Source: Streptomyces globosus (GTDB lineage Bacteria > Actinomycetota > Actinomycetes > Streptomycetales > Streptomycetaceae). From it: DNA of 64,000 nucleotides. Every line of letters starts with the position of its first letter. The first letter of the stretch is position 1. Both the position numbers and the translations under genes were made by a program. The DNA lies in contig NZ_CP030862.1 in NCBI RefSeq assembly GCF_003325375.1, forward strand, positions 5,771,501-5,835,500, given 5' to 3'. The notes under the pieces are model-generated. The model saw nothing but the letters and a program-made list of their open reading frames with translations. It did no database searches and was not told the origin of the DNA. Below, in pieces: positions 1 through 7,569 of this stretch.

Positions 1-429
1 GTCCGCGTCGGCCTGGTCGTGATCGTGCTCGGCGGACGGGACAACTGCGGTCTCGTCCGCGGGACTGTGGACGAGGAGGGTGCCGCCGAGGAAGGCCAGT
101 GCGGGCCACCCGGCGACGAGGATCCGCAGCCAGGCAGGGACGGCGTTCAGGTCGAGAAGGCCGGCGGTGGCGACGTTCGCGCCGAGCGAGGCGGCGAGGG
201 CGACGGCGAACCAGGTCCAGGCGGACCGGGTCGGCTCCCCGGCGTCGCGCAGGAGCCGCAGGCGGCGCCAGGCGGCGACGAGGAGCAGGTCCACGCTGAT
301 GGGGTAGGCCCACGCCTTCCAGCCGTCCTGCCCCGCGGCTTCGGCCAGGTCGTGCAGGTGGGCGAAGGACAGGGCCCCGGCGATGACGGCCTGGACGAGG
401 ACGGCGTCCGGTCGGACCTTGAGGTGCAT
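1..429 (-). CDS. DUF2637 / Spd-type plasmid spread protein, partial (C-terminus off the window)
   Basis: Reading from the ATG at 429 on the minus strand gives an open frame to the window edge that begins MHLKVRPDAVLVQAVIAG. It has at least three hydrophobic stretches: about residues 10-25, 40-55 and 80-100. N-terminal helices with an A/W-rich pattern of this kind are typical of DUF2637 proteins, which accompany the Tra translocase in Streptomyces plasmids and AICEs. There they are thought to help the transferred DNA spread between mycelial compartments. It lies just downstream of tra on the same strand and probably shares its transcript. The end of the protein is missing. Other frames here give only Pro/Ser-rich shadow proteins. 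Assignment to DUF2637 is by recalled pattern. Confidence 0.65.
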   Translation of the reverse strand, partial: MHLKVRPDAVLVQAVIAGALSFAHLHDLAEAAGQDGWKAWAYPISVDLLLVAAWRRLRLLRDAGEPTRSAWTWFAVALAASLGANVATAGLLDLNAVPAWLRILVAGWPALAFLGGTLLVHSPADETAVVPSAEHDHDQADAD

Positions 430-505
430 GGTGTGTCACCTCCTTCAGGCATGGGAGGGGTAAGGACTTGGCGCTTGACGGTCGCGCCGACCGACTACGG
501 GGAGG

Positions 506-1852
506 TCAGGCGGGCTGTTTGCCCTGCGAGGGCAGGGCGGTCCGCCGCGGGCGGAAGGGCGCCAGAGCCGGGATGTCCGGGGCGAGGTGCTCGAACTGGG
601 CACAGACGGCGGCGGTCTCGTCGAGGGAGACGAACGCGGACCGGATGCGCGCCCACCCGCCGGAGAGGAGGCCGACGACGGCGGTGCCGGGGCGGTCGAT
701 GGCGATGTTGGTGGCCGCGCTCACGGCACGGAGGCTGATGTCGCCGAGTGCCATCTTCGCGGAGGCTTCGTCGTTGACGCGGTGTGCCACACGGCCCGTG
801 AGTTGGGCGCGGAGGGCGGTGGCGCCGGCGCCGAGGTCGGAGCCGAAGCGCTGCCCGCAGATCTCCAGGTAGATGGCGGCGGCCCGGCCGAGCTGTCCGA
901 GGCGGATCAGTTGAGTGACCATGTGGTCCCGGCGCTTCTCGTCGGACTTGTTGGCGATCAGGAACAGCTCGGCCACTTCGTCCACGATCAGCACGATGGG
1001 TGCGGGTCGGAGGTCGTCGGGCAGGCCCCAGACGTCGGATGTGATCTCGTCCACCGCGACGCCCGTTCCGAGGCCCTGTGAGGCCCGGATCAGCTCGTAG
1101 CGCTGGATCATCTCCTCGACGAGCACATCCAGGAGGTCAGAGGCTTCGTCGGGTGTATAGGCGAGTCCGGACAGCCGGCGGGCGAACGGAGCGAGCTCCA
1201 CACCCCACTTGCAGTCGATGCCGACGAGCGCAACGGGCTGCTTGGCCAACTCCTTGACGAGGGCTCTGAGGTAGACCGACTTCCCTGACTCGGTGGCCCC
1301 CACCACCAGCTCGTGAGGGCTGGCCCGGAAGTTCCGCATGTGCGCGGTGCCGTCGGCCCGCAGCGCAACCGGCACCTTCAGCAGCCCGGCCGCCGGAACG
1401 TCGCGTGGCATGACGACATTCCGCAGGACGTCGTAGCCGATGAGCCGGATCTCCAGGAACCCGGGCTTCAGCGACCTGACGTGGACTCCCTGCATGCGCC
1501 AGGAGTGCCGCAGCCGCTCGGTCGCCGCGTCGAAGTCCTGCACGTCCTGACCCGGCAGCATCTTGATCCGCAGGACCAGTCCGAATCGGGTGATCCTGAT
1601 CCGGCGCGGCTTCGGGAGTGCCCGGTCGGGCATGCGGTGCAGGGCCGCCGCGAGGATCACCCGGGACCGTGACGGCTGCTCGGTCAGCCCGCAGGCCTCC
1701 ATGACCGAGCGGTACGTCCACAGCAGCCGCATGACGGTGGCCAGCCAGCCGAATCCGACCCAGTACCAGCCGGGTCGCTTCCACTTCAGCCAGCCGAGTG
1801 CGGCTGCGACCAGCGATAAGCCGACCAGCGCGGCAGTCTGTCCGCCGGTCAT
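506..1852 (-). CDS. TraB/FtsK/SpoIIIE-type DNA translocase of an AICE
   Basis: A 448-residue protein with two N-terminal hydrophobic segments (about residues 7-21 and 29-45) followed by a soluble ATPase domain. Walker A GATESGKS is at 185-192 and Walker B IVLIVDEVAE at 286-295. Streptomyces Tra proteins of this family move double-stranded DNA between mycelia as a hexameric pump, without a relaxase, by recognising short cis repeats (clt). The length and domain order fit TraSA of pSAM2. The gene starts 4 bp after the SCO3933-family stop and is followed by the spread gene, so the three form a transfer operon. It is probably repressed by the GntR protein at 2,350 through the operators at 2,218-2,297. 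The conjugative role is inferred from family and context. Confidence 0.92.
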   Translation of the reverse strand: MTGGQTAALVGLSLVAAALGWLKWKRPGWYWVGFGWLATVMRLLWTYRSVMEACGLTEQPSRSRVILAAALHRMPDRALPKPRRIRITRFGLVLRIKMLPGQDVQDFDAATERLRHSWRMQGVHVRSLKPGFLEIRLIGYDVLRNVVMPRDVPAAGLLKVPVALRADGTAHMRNFRASPHELVVGATESGKSVYLRALVKELAKQPVALVGIDCKWGVELAPFARRLSGLAYTPDEASDLLDVLVEEMIQRYELIRASQGLGTGVAVDEITSDVWGLPDDLRPAPIVLIVDEVAELFLIANKSDEKRRDHMVTQLIRLGQLGRAAAIYLEICGQRFGSDLGAGATALRAQLTGRVAHRVNDEASAKMALGDISLRAVSAATNIAIDRPGTAVVGLLSGGWARIRSAFVSLDETAAVCAQFEHLAPDIPALAPFRPRRTALPSQGKQPA

Positions 1853-1856
1853 CGCG

Positions 1857-2210
1857 TCAGGCCTGGGCCGGGGCCGACGCGGGAACCAGGGAGGTGATGG
1901 CCGCGGCGCGGAAGCTGATCCCGTGCCGCTTCTGGCCGTTGAACTCGTTCTCCCACGGCCGGGCGATGAGGCCCGTGATCGCGACCGGCGTACCCATCAC
2001 GAACTCTCCCGTGAGGCCCGGCTGCGGGACGGCGACGGACAGGACGTCCGCGACACCGGCCATCAGGAACACCACGTCGACGGTGGCCAGCTGGGCGCCG
2101 GTCTCCAGGTCGACGGCGATCTCGCCGGTCTTGCGGTCCCTGATCTTCGGCTGCGGCGGCTGGGCGATCATCACCATTGCCGCGGAGGTGTCGACGGGAA
2201 TCTGACGCAT
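1857..2210 (-). CDS. SCO3933-family protein of AICE transfer operon
   Basis: A 117-residue soluble protein beginning MRQIPVDTSAAMVM. It resembles the short SCO3933-family regulatory proteins that sit directly before tra in Streptomyces integrative elements. No DNA-binding motif is obvious. The pattern of short strands (residues 40-60 and 70-95) with a central GEFVMGTPVAITG and WENEFNGQKRHGISFR suggests a small beta-rich domain. It is the first gene of the transfer operon, 4 bp ahead of tra. The three operator copies lie immediately upstream (2,218-2,297), so it is likely silenced together with tra. Its biochemical role is unknown to me. Confidence 0.8.
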   Translation of the reverse strand: MRQIPVDTSAAMVMIAQPPQPKIRDRKTGEIAVDLETGAQLATVDVVFLMAGVADVLSVAVPQPGLTGEFVMGTPVAITGLIARPWENEFNGQKRHGISFRAAAITSLVPASAPAQA

Positions 2211-2217
2211 GACAAAC

Positions 2218-2297
2218 CACTCCTCTACAGAGGCGAGACTCCGTCACTCCTGTATAGGAGTGACATGAAGAAGAGTGCAGCACTCCTATACATGAGT
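2218..2297. promoter_or_regulatory. Array of three palindromic operators before the transfer operon
   Basis: Three related palindromes start at 2,218 (CACTCCTCTACAGAGG), 2,243 (9-bp arms GTCACTCCT and AGGAGTGAC around GTAT) and 2,281 (CACTCCTATACATGAGT). A fourth copy sits between the repressor gene and the Nudix gene (3,149-3,168). The shared core is ACTCCTNTACANGAGT. In pSAM2, KorSA binds imperfect palindromes in the promoters it controls, so this array is read as the binding region of the adjacent GntR protein. The copies are seen directly; the binding protein is inferred. Confidence 0.8.
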
Positions 2298-2300
2298 CAA

Positions 2301-2328
2301 CCCGCCGCGGAAGAAAACTCGCGGCGGG
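2301..2328 (-). terminator. Hairpin terminator of the korSA-like gene
   Basis: A 9-bp perfect stem (CCCGCCGCG at 2,301-2,309 and CGCGGCGGG at 2,320-2,328) closes a 10-base A-rich loop. It lies 22 bp downstream of the repressor stop codon on the minus strand. It sits between that stop and the operators of the transfer operon, so it separates the two units. Confidence 0.7.
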
Positions 2329-2349
2329 CTGCGGGGAGTTGAGTGCCTG

Positions 2350-3099
2350 TCAGTTGGCGGCAGGGATCCGGTACTCAAAGACGAACTGGTCAGCGGCCAT
2401 GAGGGTGTCGCAGACCTCCACCACGCGACCGGTCTCGGTGACGGCGTTGCGCAGCAGATGAATGACCGGGGCACCTGGACTCAGGGCCAGCTCGGACGCT
2501 TCGGCCTTGGCGGCCGGCCGGGCCTGCAAGGTCTCGACGAACTCGGCGAACACGTGGCCGTGATCCTCCAGGCGGGCATAGATGCCGCCACCTCCCGGGT
2601 TCTCGGCGAACAGCTCCGGGATGTCCTTGACGACGTCCCATGGCAGGTACGACGTCGCCGTCTCCACCGGCGTCCCGTTGCGGAAGTACAGCCGCCGCCG
2701 CGCGAGGATCTGCGTACCGGGCTCGACATCGAGCCGCTGGGCGATCTCCTCCGGGGCCTCCATGGGCCCGATGAAGATGACGCTGACCTTGGCCGTGGCA
2801 CCCGACTGCTCGGATTCGGCGAGGTAGGCGGCCTTGCCGCCGCGGCGCAGCGACCGGCGGAAGCGGTCGGACGACCGGTGCCGCACGGGCGGCCGGGCCT
2901 TCACGTACGAGCCCTTGCCGTGCCGGGTGTCCACGAGCCCGCTGGCTCGGATCTCAGCCATGGCCTTGCGGATGGTGCCGCCGGACACGCCGTAGCGCTC
3001 CACCATCTCGGCTTCACTGGGCACCTGGTCGCCGGGCTTCAAGACGCCGGCGCGGATCTGCTGAACGATGTCCTCGGCGATCTGCAAGTACCGAGGCAC
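2350..3099 (-). CDS. GntR/HutC-family repressor with UTRA domain, KorSA-like
   Basis: A 249-residue regulator. An N-terminal winged helix (about residues 1-70, with RYLQIAEDIVQQIRAG and a turn around VSGGTIRKAM) is followed by a C-terminal UTRA effector domain (about 90-245). In pSAM2, KorSA of this family keeps transfer and replication functions off while the element is integrated. The start is placed at the GTG at 3,099 because AGGAGG lies 10 bases upstream. An ATG at 3,129 in frame would add 10 residues (MGTAVGGGKT) and cannot be excluded. The gene is divergent from the Nudix gene and shares one operator copy with it, which fits autoregulation. The KorSA role is inference from context. Confidence 0.88.
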   Translation of the reverse strand: MPRYLQIAEDIVQQIRAGVLKPGDQVPSEAEMVERYGVSGGTIRKAMAEIRASGLVDTRHGKGSYVKARPPVRHRSSDRFRRSLRRGGKAAYLAESEQSGATAKVSVIFIGPMEAPEEIAQRLDVEPGTQILARRRLYFRNGTPVETATSYLPWDVVKDIPELFAENPGGGGIYARLEDHGHVFAEFVETLQARPAAKAEASELALSPGAPVIHLLRNAVTETGRVVEVCDTLMAADQFVFEYRIPAAN

Positions 3100-3148
3100 G
3101 GTCTTGCCACCTCCTACAGCTGTTCCCATGGTCCTTTTCTTCCTCCTA

Positions 3149-3168
3149 TGCTCCTGTACATGAGTAAC
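3149..3168. promoter_or_regulatory. Operator copy covering the Nudix start codon
   Basis: TGCTCCTGTACATGAGTAAC is the fourth copy of the palindrome found at 2,218-2,297. Its right arm contains the ATG at 3,160 used by the Nudix gene. A repressor bound here would block both divergent promoters or the transcription start itself. Confidence 0.75.
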
Positions 3169-3615
3169 AGCGCCCCGACGAGCCGGTCAACGCCCCGACA
3201 CTCCGTGTCCGTAGCCGGAGTGGTGGTCCGCGACGACGGTCGGCTTCTGGCGATCCAGCGGGCGGACAACGGAACGTGGGAGCTCCCGGGCGGAGTGCTG
3301 GAACTCGAAGAGACCCCGGAGGAGGGCGTACGGCGCGAGGTCTTGGAGGAAACCGGGCTCCGAGTCGATGTCGCCGAGCTGACAGGTGTCTACAAGAACG
3401 TCACCGTGGGCGTCGTCGCGCTGGTCTTCCGCTGCAAGCCGGTCGGCGGCGCCGAGTGCACTTCGGACGAGACCACGGCTGTCCAGTGGCTCACGCCTGA
3501 AGAGGTGTCCGAGCGAATGTCCAAGGTCTACGCCATCCGGCTCCTGGACGCGCTGGACGGGCACGGGCCCCACGTGCGGAGCCATGACGGGCGCCAGCTC
3601 TTCGCGGTGCGGTGA
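3160..3615 (+). CDS. Nudix hydrolase, Pif-like immunity factor of the AICE
   Basis: A 151-residue Nudix protein. The Nudix box is seen as GGVLELEETPEEGVRREV followed by LEETGL, about residues 44-68. Nudix enzymes hydrolyse nucleoside diphosphates linked to another moiety. In pSAM2 the pif gene, which encodes a Nudix-motif protein, gives immunity to redundant transfer and lies beside korSA, as here. No Shine-Dalgarno sequence precedes the ATG at 3,160 or the in-frame ATG at 3,148. Translation from a leaderless mRNA is therefore possible, with the operator covering the start. The longer in-frame opening upstream (to 2,458) is antisense to the repressor gene and is rejected. The substrate is unknown. 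Confidence 0.85.
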   Translation: MSNSAPTSRSTPRHSVSVAGVVVRDDGRLLAIQRADNGTWELPGGVLELEETPEEGVRREVLEETGLRVDVAELTGVYKNVTVGVVALVFRCKPVGGAECTSDETTAVQWLTPEEVSERMSKVYAIRLLDALDGHGPHVRSHDGRQLFAVR

Positions 3616-4028
3616 AAGTTTCCCTACTCCATCAAGGCACCCGCCGCGCACGGCGCGGCGAGCGCGCCCGTCGGCCGGGCCTGCGCTCCTGTCTCCGCCC
3701 CGCTCCACCCCGGCCGCCGGCCGCGCGCCAGACAGCGCGGGTCTGACGGGGGAACTCCCCACGGAGCCTGAACCCGCTCCAACCCCGCAATCGCAGTCAG
3801 CCCGCCCCGAGCTCTCACGCCGAGCAAGCCCAAACCACCGCGCGGCCGCCATCCAGCCCGAGCCGTCCAGCCAGGTTTGCCAGAAGGCACGCGGGACTGC
3901 ACCACCCCACGGGACCGCAAGCTGACCCCGGCAACGGCCAGAACAATGCCTCCGGCGGGGGCACTCAGGCTCCGGGATGACGGGGGCCGGCACTGCGGGT
4001 GCGGGCTGGCGGGTGGTGAAGGTGGGGG

Positions 4029-4179
4029 GCTGTCATCCCGTCTGCCGTCGACCCAGGCAAGCCATAGCAGACCAGACTCCTGGGGCCCAGGTCGTTCGTC
4101 CAGCAGGGCGCTCCACCTGGGCCCCAGGAGCCTGCCCCGCTATCACTCCGTGTGGGTCGACGGCAGACGGGATGACAGC
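4029..4179. repeat. Nested perfect inverted repeats (27 bp outer, 16 bp inner)
   Basis: The outer arms 4,029-4,055 and 4,153-4,179 are perfect 27-bp reverse complements (core TCATCCCGTCTGCCGTCGAC). Inside them 4,077-4,092 (CTCCTGGGGCCCAGGT) and 4,115-4,130 are a second perfect 16-bp pair. The whole 151-bp unit lies in an otherwise gene-free stretch, 3,616-4,509, where I see no credible gene. No flanking target duplication is visible. It could be a cis site of the element (single-strand origin, transfer locus) or a miniature transposon. Function is not shown. Confidence 0.75.
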
Positions 4180-4291
4180 AGATGCGCGGTGCGGCTGAGA
4201 TGGTCACCTCGGCGTGGGATCGGCAGCCCTCGACGTCGGCCAGGGCACACACCGACCCCAAAGCACTTAGCTGGCTCGACCACGGTGGCGG

Positions 4292-4318
4292 GCACCGTCG
4301 CACATGGGGCGACGGTGC
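4292..4318 (+). terminator. Hairpin with T-rich tail
   Basis: A 10-bp perfect stem (GCACCGTCGC at 4,292-4,301, GCGACGGTGC at 4,309-4,318) is followed by TCCTTTTG. This gives it the look of an intrinsic terminator for plus-strand transcription. It may end the Nudix transcript after the gene-free stretch, or insulate the gene at 4,510. Confidence 0.6.
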
Positions 4319-4509
4319 TCCTTTTGATCTCTGCATCTGCCAGTCAGTGAGTGTGAGAGCACGAATGGCGGGCAAGAGCCATAGTGCCGTCCAGTGTCCT
4401 ACGCAGTGACGATCACTACGGAGTGTCATTGTCAGTGGCGCGTGCGATTCTTCTCTTGCAGGCCAGCGAAGGGCGTTCTGAGTAGCACAAAAGGGAGCAG
4501 TGGTCCGCC

Positions 4510-4755
4510 ATGAGCAGCATCCGCAAGGCGCGTTTTCATCGCGAAGGCATCCCAACTCCTAATGGCTGTAGGTGGTGCGGAGATGCTCAAGAGAATCACG
4601 GTAATCAGTGGGTTCTCTCAGTCGGCCTGCACTCCTGGGAGCCGCCTACGGCAGCACAGCGACTGAAGCGCATGAAGGCGAGGCGTGCGGAAAGATCTGC
4701 GGTGGATGCTGGCGTTAGTCCCAAGGATGGGGCCCCGCGCTCTGTGCAGACCTGA
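4510..4755 (+). CDS. Small hypothetical protein of mobile elements (81 aa)
   Basis: An 81-residue basic protein beginning MSSIRKARFHREGIPTP with a CRWCG motif (residues 21-25) and PPTAAQRLKRMKARR near the end. I recall similar short proteins in Streptomyces phages and integrated elements, with no known function. The single CxxC could bind metal if dimeric. GGGAGCAG lies about 8 bases before the ATG. Its 3' end overlaps the convergent OLD nuclease gene by 41 bp. Confidence 0.6.
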   Translation: MSSIRKARFHREGIPTPNGCRWCGDAQENHGNQWVLSVGLHSWEPPTAAQRLKRMKARRAERSAVDAGVSPKDGAPRSVQT

Positions 4756-6541
4756 CGAGAGCGTCGAAGACGTCTGTGAGAGCTGCAGGAATTCGATCCT
4801 TCTCGATCCAGGTCGCCAGACCAATCACCATGGCATCCTTTCCCTTAGGCCCATACAGGGACCCTTCCTTCAACATCGTCAAGATGCCGGAGCTGAACTT
4901 CGCCCCCCTGTGATCGGAGAAATCCCTCGGTGTCCACGCCCCACGCCCTGCCGGCTCCCATAGCGAATTCGCCGCTCCAGCCCAGTCCTCATCTTCGAAC
5001 AAGTCCTCAAGCTCGTTAGGCCTGCCGAGATAATAGCAGTCCTTCTCCAGCGAGAAGCCGTATTCCTTCAGCTTGTCATCGCGGAATATCTTTCGCTTGT
5101 CGGTTCGACTATCCTTATCGACGACGAACGCGACATCTCTTCTATGTTTTTTCAGGAACCGGGCAAACTTGAGGGCACCTTCGTTACTTCCTCCGTCCCA
5201 GAGGCAGATGCCGGCAGATTGGATCGGAATTCCTGCATATTTTTTGAAGAGGATAGGGAAGCATGCCGCTTCAGACGCACCTTCCACAGCCACAAAGTAA
5301 CGTTCATGAAGCAAAACGCTATTGCGGAACCCTAGGGCGGTAGCAATCGAAGATAGATGCTTCCGAACGTCGTCATCCCCGCTACCCTCAGAGATCAGCT
5401 CAACGTAGGCCCCAGAGTCCCCTACACGCAGGTGAACGACGCTAGAGATGTCGACGCCATCTATCAGATTCATGGAGTGTGTCGCTACAACCACACGGGC
5501 GTTGGGGTGCGACGACTGATCATGAATTAGATTCATAATCCGCCGCTGATGCTCGTAATCGAGGTGAGTGTCAGGCTCGTCGTATAGATAGACGACGTCC
5601 GCGTCGTCATTGATGATATCGTTACTACTCTCCCAAAGCGCCAGTGACACCCGCCGGGAACGACCCGTCCCAGCAGAGGTTAGAGGGATTTCGCGGCCCG
5701 CGTGATTCGCAACCCTCACTTCGACCCTGGCGAGATGGGGACGCACCTGCACTTGAGGAGAAAGGCTAACAGAGGCAAACCCGCAGCGCTTCGATACATG
5801 CTGCGAGATTTTATCAATGTCAGAAGTCAATGCCTCAGTAAAATGGTTCTCAAGTTCTTCAATCTTCTCCCTCGAGGCGTCACTCTTGGAGTAGTCCCTA
5901 AGCTTCGGGTTAAGGATATTTTGCAGTACCGCTTCAGGCGACTGAACGGAATCGCCCTTAAAATGCACGATCGTGGGCATTGCGGCCGCTATTTCATCGG
6001 AAGCTTCCACCCATTCCTCAATGCGGGGCAGGGTTTTTTCGAGCTCACCTAGAGGGTCTGTCCAGCTCTTTTTGGCGTCAGCACGACCTGTAGGTTGCAC
6101 GCCATACTTGGCTGCAATTTCCCTGAGGCTGGCGACCTTCTCCTTAGCGAGATTGCGGAGATCTTCTTCTCTGCATACGCGCCGTCTAACTTCCAGCACC
6201 GTCGAGCCGTCGAGGCGGAACGTGCGGCGAATTTTCACATACTCCGGGAGATCGAACTGCACTTGCTCGGTCACCTTGAGTTGAAAAGTTCCGGTTACGA
6301 GAATTTGATCCATTCGCGGGATCTCGAATTCTTCATCTTCGAGGTCAGCGTTAGGCGCGTAGGAAATATCATGCTCCGAAAGCGCCTTTCCGGAGATTAG
6401 AAAATCCAATGCATCCAAGAGAGCACTTTTGCCGCCATCGTTTTGGCCAGTTACAACGGTCTGGCTTTTGATGGGGACGTAGGGCACAGAAGCGAGGGAT
6501 CGGAATCCCTCAATGGCCACGTCACAGATCTGCACCAGCAC
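4715..6541 (-). CDS. OLD-family ATP-dependent nuclease (AAA ATPase plus Toprim)
   Basis: A 608-residue protein with the order expected of overcoming-lysogenization-defect nucleases. Walker A TGQNDGGKS is at 31-39, a signature-like SAGTGRSRR at 289-297, Walker B and D-loop YLYDEPDTHLD at 318-328, and the switch histidine ATHS at 353-356. A Toprim nuclease domain follows (E420 in VAVEG, D475 and D477 in VDKDS). OLD proteins cut DNA in a metal-dependent way and several protect against phage. The region is visibly lower in GC than its neighbours, with many A/T-ending codons, a sign of recent transfer. It lies 36 bp downstream of a KTSC-domain gene on the same strand, so the two probably form an operon. 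The defence role is inference. Confidence 0.88.
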   Translation of the reverse strand: MLVQICDVAIEGFRSLASVPYVPIKSQTVVTGQNDGGKSALLDALDFLISGKALSEHDISYAPNADLEDEEFEIPRMDQILVTGTFQLKVTEQVQFDLPEYVKIRRTFRLDGSTVLEVRRRVCREEDLRNLAKEKVASLREIAAKYGVQPTGRADAKKSWTDPLGELEKTLPRIEEWVEASDEIAAAMPTIVHFKGDSVQSPEAVLQNILNPKLRDYSKSDASREKIEELENHFTEALTSDIDKISQHVSKRCGFASVSLSPQVQVRPHLARVEVRVANHAGREIPLTSAGTGRSRRVSLALWESSNDIINDDADVVYLYDEPDTHLDYEHQRRIMNLIHDQSSHPNARVVVATHSMNLIDGVDISSVVHLRVGDSGAYVELISEGSGDDDVRKHLSSIATALGFRNSVLLHERYFVAVEGASEAACFPILFKKYAGIPIQSAGICLWDGGSNEGALKFARFLKKHRRDVAFVVDKDSRTDKRKIFRDDKLKEYGFSLEKDCYYLGRPNELEDLFEDEDWAGAANSLWEPAGRGAWTPRDFSDHRGAKFSSGILTMLKEGSLYGPKGKDAMVIGLATWIEKDRIPAALTDVFDALVRSAQSAGPHPWD

Positions 6542-6577
6542 TCCCTTGATTAAATTGCCGATCGTATCGAAGTCGAC

Positions 6578-6799
6578 TCACGAAGAAGGACTAACCATCC
6601 GATAGGGAAACTTCCCCTTGACGAACCGAGCCAGGTGTCGCCCTTTACTATTCGCTTCGAGAAGGTCTTTATACGCCGAGGGGGGAACCTGGTAGTACTG
6701 ATAAACTGCGCCACTCTTAAAGAGCACCTCAAGTATGCGGCCGCCAGGATCATAGGCAATTGATTTGAGGTTCGACGAGACGACCGGCTGATGCAGCAC
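6578..6799 (-). CDS. KTSC-domain small protein
   Basis: A 73-residue protein that matches the KTSC domain across nearly its whole length: SSNLKSIAYDP, then VLFKSGAVYQYYQVP, then YKDLLEANSKGRHL. This domain is known from short bacterial proteins and from lysyl-tRNA synthetase tails and is thought to bind nucleic acid or protein, without a proven role. The start is placed at the GTG at 6,799, next to GGGGGAG. A longer frame to 6,874 adds 25 residues of non-homologous sequence. It is the first gene of a likely two-gene operon with the OLD nuclease. The KTSC call is confident; the role is not. Confidence 0.72.
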   Translation of the reverse strand: MLHQPVVSSNLKSIAYDPGGRILEVLFKSGAVYQYYQVPPSAYKDLLEANSKGRHLARFVKGKFPYRMVSPSS

Positions 6800-6874
6800 T
6801 TCTCCCCCTCTGTCGGCCCCCAGTGGCACTGCAGAGGCGCATGATGTTATCAGCCCTACACCGCCCCACGGCAT

Positions 6875-7245
6875 GACAGTTGACGGTCGATCAAGGGGTA
6901 CACCGCTAGCCGATATTCGCTAAGTTGTTCGATGTGTGTGCCTCTGATGCCTCGAATGGTCCTGGCCACGGCTTGCCGGCACCCCGGATAACCGGCTGAC
7001 ATCATGACCAGTTTTGTGCGTCCCACGGGCCCTGGGGAGGTGGTGGCGGGCTAAGCGTGGGGAACCGCAAGTCGCAGAGGTGGCTGGCCGGCGCGGGTAT
7101 GCGTCGGTGATCTTTCCAGCTACTGCTGCATGTCAGTGGTGCCCACGAGCAAAGTCGCTGGTACGAATCCTGCCAGGACAAACCAAGAGGTCACCTACCG
7201 TTTTTGGTAGGTGACCTCTTGTTCCGTGGTCTCGTCAGGCTCGTG
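6875..7245. other. Gene-free stretch with a tRNA-like 3' end relic and a perfect hairpin
   Basis: No credible gene is seen. Around 7,157-7,181 (GCTGGTACGAATCC onward) the sequence resembles a tRNA T-arm and acceptor end, with one T-stem mismatch and a changed T-loop. Directly behind it a perfect 16-bp stem (7,184-7,199 and 7,206-7,221) closes a GTTTTT loop. The same arrangement, tRNA 3' half followed by a perfect hairpin, marks the attR at 10,966-11,057. This may therefore be an old attachment site or tRNA relic. Anticodon arm and 5' half cannot be drawn. Confidence 0.4.
7184..7221. terminator. Perfect 16-bp hairpin, bidirectional terminator
   Basis: The arms CAAGAGGTCACCTACC (7,184-7,199) and its reverse complement (7,206-7,221) enclose GTTTTT. 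It stands 24 bp beyond the 3' end of the minus-strand gene at 7,246-7,569 and would end that operon, whichever origin it has. Confidence 0.65.
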
Positions 7246-7569
7246 CTAGCTGAACGCTGGGAGTCCGTCGTGAGCCGGATGGGCAGGACGCGGGAGGCGG
7301 ACGCCGCGGCTGGTTGCTATGCGGACCGCGTCCCGGAGGGCGCCGGTCAGGTCCGTTGCCAGGAGGCGGAGTTCCTCCGGGTCCGAGTCCGCGTCGGCGA
7401 GAACTGCGAGGGCGTGGGCCACGAGCTCGGCTCCCAATCCGAGCTGGATCTCTTCGGTGTTGTCGGCCAGGCGGGACAGGTAGCCGTTGGTGTTGTCAGC
7501 GCTCAAGTAGCAGGGCTTGTCGTCGGCACCCGACCACGGGAGGAGCCGGAGTTCGTTGCTTGGTGTCAT
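7246..7569 (-). CDS. Hypothetical protein coupled to a GntR regulator (107 aa)
   Basis: A 107-residue acidic protein beginning MTPSNELRLLPWSG. It is mostly helical in the middle (residues 30-80) with no recognisable domain. Its start overlaps the stop of the GntR gene by 4 bp, so translation is coupled. Small proteins of this kind are common next to GntR/UTRA regulators in Streptomyces accessory DNA. I do not know a function. Confidence 0.6.
   Translation of the reverse strand: MTPSNELRLLPWSGADDKPCYLSADNTNGYLSRLADNTEEIQLGLGAELVAHALAVLADADSDPEELRLLATDLTGALRDAVRIATSRGVRLPRPAHPAHDGLPAFS

Noticed and set aside
2458..3159. N-terminal extension of the Nudix protein (385-residue frame)
   Set aside because: The added part is antisense to the GntR gene and has no Nudix homology; the domain begins shortly after 3,160.
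3877..4350. 157-residue plus-strand frame across the nested inverted repeats
   Set aside because: Composition is random-looking, no ribosome site is seen, and the perfect repeats would impose unlikely protein constraints.
6800..6874. 25-residue extension of the KTSC protein
   Set aside because: It has no similarity to KTSC proteins and lies where the promoter should be.
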